Made by a program: the position numbers and the translations under genes
From: Xylocopa sonorina
Lineage: Eukaryota; Arthropoda; Insecta; Hymenoptera; Apidae
NCBI RefSeq assembly: GCF_050948175.1
Contig: NC_135208.1
Span: forward strand, 248,001-312,000
DNA length: 64,000 bases
Direction: 5' to 3'
Notes under the pieces: model-generated
What the model saw: only the letters and a program-made list of their open reading frames with translations
What the model was told of the DNA's origin: nothing
The model's database searches: none
Shown: piece after piece, positions 1-12,440 of the stretch
Layout of the letters: each line of letters begins with the position of its first letter
How positions within the stretch are numbered: position 1 is the stretch's first letter

Positions 1-713
1 CGAGATATAGCACACGGGCAACACGGCCGTGACAATGACACTATCAGCTCACCATAGCTACACGCGTGGTTGTGGCGTAGGCTGACATTTACTAATGGGG
101 AAGCTGTTTCCATAAAAATTATAAGCAAATATGAAAAATAACTAAACTGTGCAATTTACTTATTTTGATTCCAAAATAGATACACCGGCACAAAACAAAG
201 ATATAAGAACTCGATTTTATTATTTTCTATAAACTAGCTCGATAGGGCGATTTTTTCCATAAAGTCGATAATTACTTTGTCATAAAAATATACACACTTA
301 TTTTATATATATTTTCTTCAATTTATTGTTGCAAATTCATGCAATTGAGGGTTACATTAAATACGATGACAACATGTTATTTCAAAAATTACACAAGGCG
401 AAGTTAGGGACGCAACAGCATGAATTTTTATTCTATATGTAATATTTTTTTATAATTAATATTTTTAGTCTATAATGGATTGAAAGAAATATATACGACT
501 CGCTCAATAACTATAAATATAGGAAAACGACCATCAAAATGTCTATCAATACTCATATGCTGAACATCTACTGACATCTAACGGTTCTAATTTGTATGAA
601 AGCACAGGTTCCCCATTGCCAAATGTGATCCTGCGTCATTGCTGAGGAGATTCATGAATGGAGCGATGATACGCGTGTCACCATGGTGCTGGTGCTGCGC
701 GATTCGCTTGTCT

Positions 714-736
714 AGAACGTGCTGGTAACACGTTCT
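714..736. other. Perfect 8-bp inverted repeat (hairpin-capable)
   Basis: AGAACGTG at 714-721 and CACGTTCT at 729-736 are perfect reverse complements around a 7-base loop. The structure is unchanged in the right copy at 35924-35946. It is not followed by a T-tract. Function is unknown and it may be chance. Confidence 0.4.
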
Positions 737-950
737 GGCATTTTAGTTAACGAATCCGGTCACAGATGACTACGAATCAGTTGACACTCCTCGGAAGTGG
801 CAATATAGTGCCGGCATGGTGTCGCTACCATCTTGCCGTTTGTTATCTGGGATGCTTTTTAGTGCATTATTCGGAATTGAATTTGAACACATAGCTACTT
901 AATCGCAAATTTGTATGTACTGTGACGTGGTGACGTCACAAGGCTCGCTC

Positions 951-1066
951 ACCCCCCCCCCCCCCCCTGCTTCGGTTAGACTAGCTCGCAGATCACTACC
1001 CATGCGATAGCTGTATTTGCGAGGAGCGTGAAGTACACGATGGTAGAACCTCCCCCCCCCCCCCCG
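951..1066. repeat. Two poly-C runs
   Basis: One run of C of about 15 bases starts near 951 and another of about 14 starts near 1053. In the duplicate (near 36161 and 36281) both are shorter. These are mutable homopolymers, and some of the difference could be sequencing error. Confidence 0.7.
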
Positions 1067-1451
1067 TTCGTTCCTCCCTCTCCGTTCGACGGATAAGACT
1101 GGCGAGCTGATGGAAGAAGCGACCCATAAGACGCCTCTTCGGCGGATAATAAGACCGCAGGTTCGCGGAAGGGCTGTGCGCCGAGGTAGCGCGACGGTCT
1201 CGAAGGTGGAGGAGTCGGGAAGTGAGCAAGAAGAGACCCTGAAGCCCGAAGGATACGATCCAGAGCTCTGCAACGATAAGACCGCTGCCATAGTCCATGG
1301 AGACAAACAGGATGGTTCTCGGGTGTGAGAAGGACCTCTACCCCTCCCTTGAGCCCATGGAGAGGAAAACTCAAGATGCGCAGCGGAATTGCAGGTGAGC
1401 CGTGGAAAGCGCGGCGCGCGACACGCGCCGCAGTTCAAATAATCCAGAGGA

Positions 1452-1476
1452 CCCCCTCTAGACACACCAGAGGGGG
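1452..1476. other. Hairpin in LTR-K
   Basis: CCCCCTCT (1452-1459) pairs perfectly with AGAGGGGG (1469-1476) around nine bases. The diverged LTR-K at 32.4 kb keeps a shorter version of the stem (CCCCT pairing with AGGGG), although surrounding bases have changed. This suggests that some structure is constrained, for example in the transcript or as a protein site. Confidence 0.4.
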
Positions 1477-1598
1477 CGATCAGGGAAGATCGCCGAAATC
1501 CACCGATCGATGCCCCGAACAATACCGAAGCGTATGGCCCTACCCCATCAAGGAGCCCTAAGGAGGATCTAAGGGGATCCGAAGACCCCCAGCAAACC

Positions 1599-1606
1599 TA
1601 TATAAT
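1599..1606 (+). promoter_or_regulatory. TATA box of LTR-K copy 1
   Basis: TATATAAT lies mid-LTR, where an RNA polymerase II TATA box would mark the U3/R boundary. Transcription would be expected to start about 25-30 bases downstream, just before the GA microsatellite. It is conserved at 36827-36834 but missing from the 32.3-kb copy, which has lost that section. Confidence 0.55.
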
Positions 1607-1662
1607 GAGCTAGCCAGCACGAAGACAGCCTCTTATTCTTCAGAACGATTTAGCGACTACTT

Positions 1663-1665
<3 letters not shown>

Positions 1666-1733
<68 letters not shown>
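1666..1733. repeat. (GA)n microsatellite
   Basis: About 34 uninterrupted GA units lie within LTR-K. The duplicate at 36894-36930 has only about 18 units, so the tract has changed length since the duplication. Confidence 0.95.
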
Positions 1734-1735
<2 letters not shown>

Positions 1736-2078
1736 GACGGACTGAACGAGATCCATACTTGTTGGAAACGAGAACGTGAGTCCTTATACGCTAAAGCGTC
1801 CCATTTGTTCCCTGCCGCAATTGTGATATCGCGTATTGTAATTTGTATTGTATAACGGGTGGTGATCCCCGGTCATTCGCGGCGTGTCGTATACCCTTTT
1901 GTAATACCGCGTCGAGGCAATCTAGAAAGAAGCCGTGAGTTCAGTATCCCGCGACCCTAATTTGCGCACTCGGCTAGAAGCAGTCGAGCGAAAGAGTATT
2001 TCGAAATTTCCAGGGTTATCTTGCACCGGGTTTCCCCGGGTTGCGTGGTTTATTAGTTTCTGCTACTTCTTGAGTAGC

Positions 2079-2088
2079 TGGCGCCCAA
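2079..2088 (+). promoter_or_regulatory. Primer-binding-site-like sequence, tRNA-Lys type
   Basis: TGGCGCCCAA lies two bases after the end of LTR-K. Its complement matches the 3' end of a tRNA-Lys acceptor stem plus CCA, a primer used by many retroelements. Beyond ten bases the match is lost, so the site is degraded. The same site follows the other LTR-K copies at 32903 and 37273. Confidence 0.6.
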
Positions 2089-3150
2089 AAAGTCCCAACC
2101 TCGCAGCTTCGAAATACTTGCTGGATAGGAAATTTATTGCTCTGTACTTCGCGTTGCCGAAGCACGCGGATATTCTGTACCCCGATATAACCCCGGACTA
2201 AACTTCTGGATACCCCGTTATTATTGGTTCTATATACCCTTTTCTTGCGGATTGTAACGGGAAAAACCGTCACAGTACTTAATTATACATGACTGCATAA
2301 AAAGGATGTCATATACTTTTATAATCAATGCGATATAAGAATATAAAACGATGAACTATCCACTCCCATCAGGAGTAAAAACAATGTTTGGTACGCAAAG
2401 TTCATTGCAAAATATAATCAAGCAGTTAATATATCAAATCACTGCACACAATAAATCACTGAATGTATAATGATATGAATAGTAAGAAAAACATATTTAC
2501 CTGTTAGATGTTTATAAATTCAAATTTAAAAGTCCAAGTCACATTTAATATATTATTGTTTAACAAGGTGATTTAATGTTGTTTCAAATAGGCGTGCAGA
2601 ACTAGCTCGTACTTCTGTCAATGTAATTTCATTCGAAAAATACAAAGGATAAGAGGAAATATTCTCCAATATATAACATATATAAATCAACGGATGCAAG
2701 AGAGAACACTCGATCTCGGTGTAACGAGACCGGGGCGTCATCCTGCAGTAATCGTATAACGCCTGTTCCTAGATGGTGTAGAGAGTGAATGTGGAGGGTG
2801 AAAAGCATAAAATAACAACAATGTAACTAAAGAGAAAGAGAAAGAGAATATGTGGAAGCATTGCATTTATTAAGAGGAAATCCTAGAAATATCAAACAAC
2901 AGATTATATACCATACTGTAAGGGTAAGGTACAACGAAATAGACGATATCGTGAGAGAAACTAAAAAAATCGAGAAACTTAAAAAGAAAATAATAATTTA
3001 GATTGAGCGAATTAATATCACTGATCCCGGCAAGCTTAATGGAAAACGCATAACGATGAATCGGTTAGAGTATAAGATAGATGTTGGTCGCGGTTTGAGT
3101 GGCCCTGGGAATCCTTTGCCCGCATCAGGGCAGGCAGTAGGATGGTGGAG
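2089..3150. other. AT-rich DNA after LTR-K, no gene seen
   Basis: About 1 kb without a convincing coding frame. An 88-codon frame runs through the LTR end to 2201 and a few short frames exist on the other strand, but none shows a domain and all are duplicated passively at about 37.3-38.3 kb. If this was once the internal region of an LTR-K element, no gag or pol remains. Confidence 0.5.
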
Positions 3151-3870
3151 AGCCTGCCCTCCTGTTGCTTGGATCTATAGAATTCACATTCTATTGTAGA
3201 GTAGAAGCAGATAATTATAATGCTTTTCATAGAAGATTACAGCTTACTTAATTCGAAACGTTGAAATGAGATGAGTCATGGCATTGTATAATGCATTAGT
3301 ACTCTATTGTCTCGACATGTAGACACTACGAAGGGCAATCCTGTTGCATGGAGCTGTAGAATTTACATTCTTATGAAGTTTTAAAGCAGATAAGCATAGA
3401 GCTATGCATAAGAGATTACAGCATTCTTACTTTGAAACGATGAAATGGGATGCGCCAGCGCATTGCATGGAGAATTCTAGCTCGATTGCTTTAACAGATA
3501 GACACTACGGAGCGCCATACCGTTGCATGGAATTATATAGTTCACATTCTATTGAAGACCTCTAACAGTTAAGCACAATGTTATGGATATATGATTACAG
3601 ATTCTTTGCATTGAAACGTTGAAATGAGATGCGACATCGCGCTGATTGAAGTATTAGAAATGTCTTGCTTGGACACGTAGAGATCTGGAAACGATATTCT
3701 GTTGTAAGTAAGTATAGGATTCACATCCTTCTAAGGTCTAGATGCAGATAAATGTAACATATTGCATAGAACATTGCAATTTACCATGAATCATTGAAAT
3801 GACTTGCGACATCGTGTTGAATGAAGCAATAGAACACTATTGCTCCGATAAGTAAGCAAATGGAAACGCT
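3150..3870 (+). repeat. Decayed edge monomers of the satellite (left)
   Basis: Degenerate copies of the satellite precede the clean array. The landmark GAAACGNTGAAATG recurs at 3255, 3434 and 3613, then as variants at 3788 and 3962. The spacings are 179, 179, 175 and 174 bp, so both length and sequence converge on the array consensus from left to right. This is the expected look of an array edge where unequal exchange no longer homogenises monomers. Confidence 0.75.
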
Positions 3871-6249
3871 ATTTCCTAGCAAGGAAGTGTCGCACTTACG
3901 TTTACTTATGGTGTAGACGAGGTATACATAACACTTCGCGATGAATATTATATCTTATCATGAAGCATAGAAATGAGATGCGATATCGCGTTCTGAGAAG
4001 CACTACAACTTTATTGCTACGATACGTAGGCATCTGCAGACGTCATTTCCTAGCAAGGAATAGTCGCATTTACATTCTTTAGAAGTGAATACGAGGTATA
4101 CATGACTTTTCGCAATGAATATTGTTTCTTATCATGAAACATAGAAGTGAGATGCGATATCGCGATTTAAGTAGCATTAGAACTCTATTGCTACGATACG
4201 TAGACATCTAAATACGCTATTTGCCAGCAAGGAAGTGTCGCATTTACATTCGTTTGGAGTGAATACGAGGTATACATGACACTTCGCAATGAATATTATA
4301 TCTTATCATGAAGCATAGAAATGAGATGCGATATCGCGTTTTGAGAAGCACTACAACTCTATTGCTGCGATACGTAGGCATCTGCAAACGCTATTTCCTA
4401 GCAAGCAATAGTCGCGTTTACATTCTTTTGAAGTGAATACGAGTTACACATGGCACTTCGCAATGAATATTATATCTTATCATGAAACGTAGAAGTGAGG
4501 TGCGATATCGCGTTTTAAGAAGCCTTAGAACTCTATGGCCTCGATGCGGAGACATCTGCAAACGCTATTTCCTAGCAAGGAAGTGTCGCATTTACATTTG
4601 TTTCGAGTGAATACGAGGTATACATAACACTTCGCAATGAATATTATATCTTATCACGAAACATAGAAATGAAATGCGACATCTCGTTTTAAGAAGCATT
4701 AAGACTCTTTTGCTACGATACGTAGACATCTGCAAAGGCTATTTCCTAGGATGGAAACGTCGAATTTACATTCTTTTGATGTGAATTCGAGGTATACATG
4801 ACACTTCGCAATGAATATTATATCTTATCATGTAACATAGAAGTGAGATGCGATATCGCGTTTTAAGAAGCATTAGAACCCTATTACCTCGATGCGGAGA
4901 TATCTGCAAAACGCTATTTCCCAGCAAGGAATAGTCGCATTTACATTCTTTTGAAGTGAATACGAGGTATACATGACTCTTCGCAATGAATATTATATCT
5001 TATCATGAAACATAGAAGTGAGATGCGATATCGCATTTAAGAAGCATTAGAACTATATTGCCTCGATGCGTAGGCATCTGCAGACGCTATTTCCCAGCAA
5101 GGAAGTGTCGCATTTACATTCGTTTGGCGTGAATAGGAGGTATACATGACAGTCCGCAATGAATATTATATCTTATCACCAAACATTTAAATGAGATGCG
5201 ATATCGCGATTTAAGTAGCATTAGAACCCAATTGCTACGATACGTAGACATCTGCAAACGCTATTTCCTAGCAAGCAATAGTCGCATTTACATTCATTTG
5301 AAGTGAATACGAGGTATACATGACACTTCGCAATGAACATTATATATTATCACGAAACATATAAATGGGATGCGATATCGCGATTTAAGAAACATTAGAA
5401 CTCTACTGCCTCGATGCGTAGACATCTGAATACGCTATTTCCTAGCAAGAAAATGTCGCATTTACATTCGTTTGGAGTGAATACGAGGTATACATGACGC
5501 TTCGCCATTAATATTATATCTTATCATGAATCACAGAAATGAGATGCGATATCGCGATTTGAGAAACATTAGAACTCTATTGCTACGATACGTAGACATC
5601 TGCAAACGCTATTTCCTAGGATGGAAGTGTCGCATTTACATTCTTTTGACCGTGAATTCGAGGTATACATGACACTTCGCAATGAATATTATATCTTACC
5701 ATGTAACATAGAAGTGAGATGCGATATCGCGTTTTAAGAAGCATTAGAACCCTATTGCCTCGATGCGGAGATATTTGCAAACGCTATTTCCTAGCATGGA
5801 AGTGTCGCATTTACATACTTTTGAAGTGAATTCGAAGTATACATGATAGTTAGGAATGAATATTATAACTTATCACGAAACATAGAAATGAGATGCGATA
5901 TCGCGATCTAAAAAGCATTAGAATTCTATTTCTACGAAACGAAGGCATCTGCAGACGTTATTTCCCAGCAAGGAATAGTCGCATTTACATTCTTTTGAAG
6001 TGAATACGAGGTATACATGACTCTTCGCAATGAATATTATATCTTATCATGAAACATAGAAGTGAGATGCGATATCGCATTTAAGAAGCATTAGAACTCT
6101 ATTACCTCGAAGCGTAGGCATCTGCAGACGCTATTTCCCAGCAAGGAAGTGTCGCATTTACATTCATTTGGAGTGAATAGGAGGTATACATGACAGTCCG
6201 CAATGAATATTACATCCTATCACGAAACATATAAATGAGATGCGATATC

Positions 6250-9200
6250 GCGATCTAAAAAGCATTAGTATTCTATTTCTACGAAACGTAGGCATCTGCA
6301 AACGCTATTTCCTAGCAAGCAATAGTCGCATTTCCATTCTTTTGAAGTGAATACAAGGTATACATGACCATTCGCAATGAATATTATATCTTATCACGAA
6401 ACATAGAAATGAGATGCGATATCGCGATTTAAGCAGCATTAGAACTGTATTGCTACGATACGTAGACATTTGCAAACGCTATTTCCTAGCAAGCAATAGT
6501 CGCATTTCCATTCTTTTGAAGTGAATACGATGTATACATGACACTTCGCAATGAATATTATATCTTATCATGAAACATAGAAGAGAGATGCGATATCGCG
6601 TATTAAGAAGCATTAGAACTCTATGGCCCCGATGCGGAGACATCTGCAAACGCTATTTCCTAGAAATCAATAGTCGCACTTACATTCTTTTGAAGTGAAT
6701 TCTAGGTTTACATGACACTTCGGAATGAATATTATAACTTATCACGAAACATAGAAATGAGATGCGATATCGCGATCTAAGAAGCATTAGAACTCTATTG
6801 CTACGATACGTAGGCATCTGCAAACGCTATGCCCTAGCAAGGAATAGTCGCATTTACATTCTTTTGATGTGTATACGAGGTATACAATGACACTGCGCAA
6901 TGAATATTATATCTTATAATGAATCATAGAAATGAGATGCGATATCGCGATCTAAGAAGCATTAGAACTCTATTAGCTCGACGCGTAGACATCTGCAGAC
7001 GCTATTTCCTAGCATGGAAGTGTCGCATTTTCATTCTTTTGTAGTGAATGCGAGGTATACAGGACACTTCGCAATGACTATTATATCTTATCATGAAACA
7101 TAGAAGAGAGATGCGATATCGCGATCTAAGGAGCATTAGAACTCTATTGCTACGATACGCAGGCATCTGCAAACGCTATTTCCTAGCATGGAAGTGTCGC
7201 ATTTACATTCTTTTGAAGGGAATTCGAGGTATACATGACACTTCGGAATGAATATTATAACTTATCACGAAACATAGAAATGAGATGCGATATCGCGTTT
7301 TAAGTAGCATTGGAACTCTATTGCTACGATACGTAGACATCTGAAAACGCCATTTCCTAGCAATGAAGTGTCGCATTTACATTCGTTTGGAGAGAATACG
7401 AGGTATACATGACACTTCGCAAAGAACATTATATCTTATCACGAAACACAGAAGAGTGTTGCGATATCCCGTTTTAAGTAGCATTAGAACTCTATTGCCT
7501 CTATGTGTAGACATCTGCAGACGCTATTTCCTAGCAAGGAAGTTTCGCATTTACATTCTATTGAGGTGAATACGAGGTGTACATGACACTTCGCAATGAA
7601 TATTATATCTTATCACGAAACATATAAATGAGGTGTCATATCGCGATTTAAGTAGCATTAGAACGCTATTACTACGATACGTCGACATCTGCAAACGCTA
7701 TTTCCTAGCAAGCAATAGTCGCATTTACATTCTTTTGACGTGAATTCGAGGTATACATGACACTGCGGAATGAATATTATAATATATCACGAAACATTGA
7801 AATGAGATGCGATATCGCGATCTAAGCAGCATTAGAACTCAATTTCTACGATACGTAGGCATCTGCAAACGCTATTTCCTAGCAAGGAATAGTAGCATTT
7901 ACATTCTTTTGAAATGAATACTAGGTATACATAACACTTCGCAATGAGTATTATATCTTATCATGAATCATAGAAGTGAGATGCGATATCGCGTTTTAAG
8001 AAGCATTAGAAACTTATTGCCTCGACGCGTAGACATCTGCAGACGCTATTTGCTAGCATGGAAGTGTCGCATTTACATTCTTTTGAAGTGAATACGAGGT
8101 ATACATGACACTTCGCAATGAATATTATATCTTATCAAGAAGCATAGAAATGAGATGCGATATCGCGTTTTGAGAAGCATTAGAGCACTATTGCTATGAA
8201 ACGTAGACATCTGCAAGCGCTATTTGCTAGCAAGGAAGATACGCATTTACATTCTTTTGAAGTGAATACGAGGTATACATGACATATCGCAATGAATATT
8301 ATATCTTATCATGAAGCATAGAAATGAGATGTGATATCGCGTTTTGAGAAGCATTAGAACTCCATTGCTACGATACGTAGTCATCTGCAAACGCTATTTC
8401 CTAGCAAGGAAGATTCGCATTTACATTCTTTTGAAGTGAATACGAGGTATACATGACACTTAACAATGAACATTATATCTTATCATGTAACATATAAGTG
8501 AGATGCGATATCGCGTCTTAAGAAGCATTAGAACCCTATTGCCTCGATGTGGAGATATCTGCAAACTCTATTTCCTAGCATGGAAGTGTCGCATTTACAT
8601 TCTTTTGAAGTGAATTCGAGGTATACATGACAATTCGGAATGAATATAATATCTTATCACGAAACATAAAAATGAGATGCGATATCGCGATCTAAGAAGC
8701 ATTAGAACTCTATTGCTACGATACGTAGGCATCTGCAAACGCTATGCCCTAGCAAGGAATAGTTGCATTTACATTCTTTTGTAGTGAATGCGAGGTATAC
8801 ATGACACTTCGCAATGAATATTATATCTTATCATGAAACATAGAAGAGAGATGCGATATCGCGTTTTAAGAAGCATTAGAACTCTATGGCATCGATGCGG
8901 AGACATCAGCAAACGCTATTTCCTAGCATAGAAGTGTCGCACTTACATTCTCTTGAAGTGAATACGATGTATACATGACACTACGCAATGAATATTATAT
9001 CTTATCACGAAACATATAAATGAGATGCGATATCGAGATTTAAGTAGCATTAGAACTCTATTGCTACGATACGTAGACATCTGAATACGCAATTTCCTAG
9101 CAAGGAAGTGTAGCATTTACATTCGTTTGGAGAGAATACGAGGTATACATGACACTTCGCAATGAATATTATATCTTATCATGAAACATAGAAGAGAGAT

Positions 9201-11240
9201 ACGATATCGCGTTCTAAGAAGCATTAGAACTCTATGGCCTCGATGCGGGGACATCTGCAAACGCTATTTCCTAGCATGGAAGTGTCGCACTTACATTCTT
9301 TTGAAGTGAATTCGAGGTATACATGACACTTCGGAATGAATATTATAACCTATCACGAAACATAGAAATGAGATGCGATATCGCGATCTAAGCAGCATTA
9401 GAACTCTATTGCTACGATACGTAGACATCTGCAGACGCTATTTGCTAGCATGGAAGTGTCGCATTTACATTCTTTTGAAGTGAATACGAGGTATACATAA
9501 CACTTTGCAATGAATATTATATCTTATCATGAAGCATAGAAATGAGATGCGATATCGCGTTTTGAGAAGCATTAGAACACTATTGCTACGAAACGTGGAC
9601 ATCTTCAAGCGCTATTTCCTAGCAAGGAAGATTCGCATTTACATTCTTTTGAAATGAATACGAGGTGTACATGACACCTCGCAGTGAATATTATATCTTA
9701 TCACGAAACATAGAAATGAGATGCGATATCGCGATTTAAGTAGCATTAGAACTCTATTGCTACGATACGTAGACATCTGAATACGTTATTTCCTAGCAAG
9801 GAAGATTCGCATTTACATTCTTTTGAAGTGAATACGAGGTATACATGACACTTTACAATGAACATTGTATCTTATCATGTAACATATAAGTGAGATGCGA
9901 TATCGCGTCTTAAGAAGCATTAGGACTCTATTGCCTCAATACGGAGATATCTGCTAGGGCTATTTCCTAGCATGGAAATGTCGCATTTACATTCTTTTGA
10001 AATGAATACGAGGTATACATGACACTTCGCAATGAATATTATATCTTATCATGAAGCATAGAAATGAGATGCGATATCGCGTTTTGAGAAGCATTAGAAC
10101 ACTATTGCTTCGAAACGTAGACATCTGCAAGCGCTATTTCCTAGCAAGGAAGATTCGCATTTACATTCTTTTGAAGTGAATACGAGGTATACATGACACT
10201 TCGCAATGAATATTATATCTATTCATGAAGCATAGAAAGGAGATGCGATATCGCGTTTTGAGAAGCATTAGAACACTATTGCTACGAAACGTAGACATCT
10301 GCAAGCGCTATTTCCTAGCAAGGAATATTCGCATTTACATTCTTTTGAAGTGAATACGAGGCATGCATGACACTTCGCAATGAATATTATATCTTATCAT
10401 GAAGCATAGAAATGAGATGCGATATCGCGTTTTGAGAAGCATTAGAACTCCATTGCTCCGATACGTAGACATCTGCAAACGCTATTTCCTAGCAAGGAAG
10501 ATTCGCATTTACATTCTTTTGAAGTGAATACGAGGTACACATGACACTTCACAATGAACATTATATCTTATCATGTAACATATAAGTGAGATGCGATATC
10601 GCGTCTTAAGAAGCATTAGAACCCTATTGCCTCGATGTGGAGATATCTGCAAACGCTATTTCCTAGCAAGCAATAGTCGCATTTACATTCTTTTGAAATG
10701 AATTCGAGGATTACATGACACTTCGGAATGAATATTATAACTTATCATGAAGCATAGAAATGAGATGTGATATCGCGTTTTGAGAAGCATTAGAACTCCA
10801 TTGCTACGATACGTACTCATCTGCAGACGCTATTTCCTAGCATGGAAGTGTCGCATTTTCATTCTTTTGTAGTGAATGCGAGGTATACAGGACACTTCGC
10901 AATGAATATTATAACTTATCACGAAACATAGAAATGAGATGCGATATCGCGATTTAAGTAGCATTAGAACCCTATTGCTACGATGCGTGGACATCTGAAT
11001 GCGCTATTTCCTAGCAAGGAAGTGTCGCATTTACATTCGTTTGGAGAGAATACGAGGTATACATGACACTTCGCAAAGAACATTATATCTTATCACGAAA
11101 CACAGAAGAGTGTTGCGATATCCCGTTTTAAGTAGCATTAGAACTCTATTGCCTCTATGTGTAGACATCTGCAGACGCTATTTCCTAGCAAGGAAGTTTC
11201 GCATTTACATTCTATTGAGGTGAATACGAGGTGTACATGA
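6250..11240 (+). repeat. Blocks related to the 16-mer higher-order repeat
   Basis: Segments near 6250-6560, 7750-8880 and 10440-11240 reappear in order inside the 2784-bp units further right. For example, the monomer variant at 7801 recurs at 13194, an offset of 31 monomers less one base. The variant at 6252 recurs at 12862. The higher-order unit looks assembled from parts of this older stretch, with monomers dropped or added. Confidence 0.7.
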
Positions 11241-12440
11241 CACTTCGCAATGAATATTATATCTTATCACGAAACATATAAATGAGGTGTCATATCGCGA
11301 TTTAAGTAGCATTAGAACGCTATTGCTACGATACGTCGACATCTGCAAACGCTATTTCCTAGCAAGCAATAGTCGCATTTCTATTCTTTTGAAGTGAATA
11401 CGATGTATACATGACACTTCGCAATGAATTTTATATCTTATCATGTAACATAGAAGAGAGATGCGATATCGCATTCTAAGAAGCATTAGAACTCTATGGC
11501 CTCGATGCGGAGACATCTGCAAACGCTATTTCCTAGCATGGAAGTTTCGCACTTACATTCTTTTGGAGTGAATACGATGTATACATGACACGTCGCAATG
11601 AATATTATATCGCATCACGAAACATATAAATGAGATGCGATATCTCGATTTGAGTAGCATTAGATCTCTATTGCTACGATACGTAGGCATCTGCAAACGC
11701 TATTTCCTAGCAAGGAATAGTCGCATTTACATTCTTTTGAAGTGAATACGGAGTATACATGACACTTCGCAGTGAATATTATAAATTATCATGAAACATA
11801 GAAGTGACATGCGATATCGCGTTTTAAGATGCATTAGAACTCTATTGCCTCGACGCGTAGACATCTGCAGACACTATTTCCTAGCACGGAAGTGTCGCAT
11901 TTACATTCTTTTAAGTGAATACGAGGTGTACATGACACTTCGCAATGAATATTATATCTTATCACGAAACATAGAAATGAGATGCGATATCTCGTTTTAT
12001 GAAGCATTAGAACTCTATTGCCTCGACGCATAGACATCTGCAGACGCTATTTCCTAGAATGGAAGTGTCGCACTTACATTGTTTTGTAGTGAATACGAGG
12101 TGTACATGACACTTCGCAATGAATATTATAACTTATCACGAAACTTAGAAATGAGATGCGATATCGCGATCTAAGAAGCATTAGAACCCTATTGCTACAA
12201 AACTCAGGCATCTGCAAACGCTATTTCCTAGCAAGGAAGTGTCGCATTTACATTCTTTTGAAGTTAATACGAAGTATACATGACACTTCACAAAGAACAT
12301 TATATCCTATCACGAAACATAGAAGAGTGATGCGATATCGCGTTTTAAGTAGCATTAGAACTCTATTGCTACGATACGTAGACATCTGCAAACGCTATTT
12401 CCTAGCAAGCAATAGTCGCATTTTCATTCTTTTGAAGTGA

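Larger units (their letters stand above)
1..1323. other. Non-satellite flank, left copy of the segmental duplication
   Basis: The first 900 bases are AT-rich without a convincing coding frame. From about 925 the stretch is GC-rich, with two poly-C runs and a CRE-like palindrome (GTGACGTCAC near 930). A 72-codon open frame at 1110-1328 recurs in the second copy at 36338-36556, but it matches no family I recognise and ends on the first bases of the LTR. The stretch may be the 3' part of the internal region of an LTR-K element, because it directly precedes an LTR, but no clear polypurine tract is visible. It is nearly identical to 35220-36551. Differences I noticed are a 9-base gap near 96, a 24-base extra segment in the right copy near 36210, a few substitutions and the homopolymer lengths. 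Confidence 0.6.
1324..2076 (+). mobile_element. LTR-K, copy 1 (long terminal repeat of a tRNA-Lys-primed retroelement)
   Basis: The segment begins TGTGAGAAGG and ends just before a primer-binding-like TGGCGCCCAA. It recurs at 36552-37270 (nearly identical) and 32310-32900 (clearly diverged), which defines the ends. It carries a TATA box at 1599-1606, a purine microsatellite just downstream, and an inverted repeat CCCCCTCT / AGAGGGGG at 1452-1476. The last bases before the primer site are GAGTA here but GAGCA in the 32.3-kb copy, so the ancestral end was probably the usual CA. No gag or pol follows. Family assignment beyond LTR retroelement is not possible from this alone. Confidence 0.7.

Noticed and set aside
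899..1522. Minus-strand 207-codon frame and its 183-codon counterpart at 36199-36750
   Set aside because: It spans a poly-C run whose length differs between copies and changes the frame, overlaps other frames, and crosses the LTR boundary. No recognisable domain.
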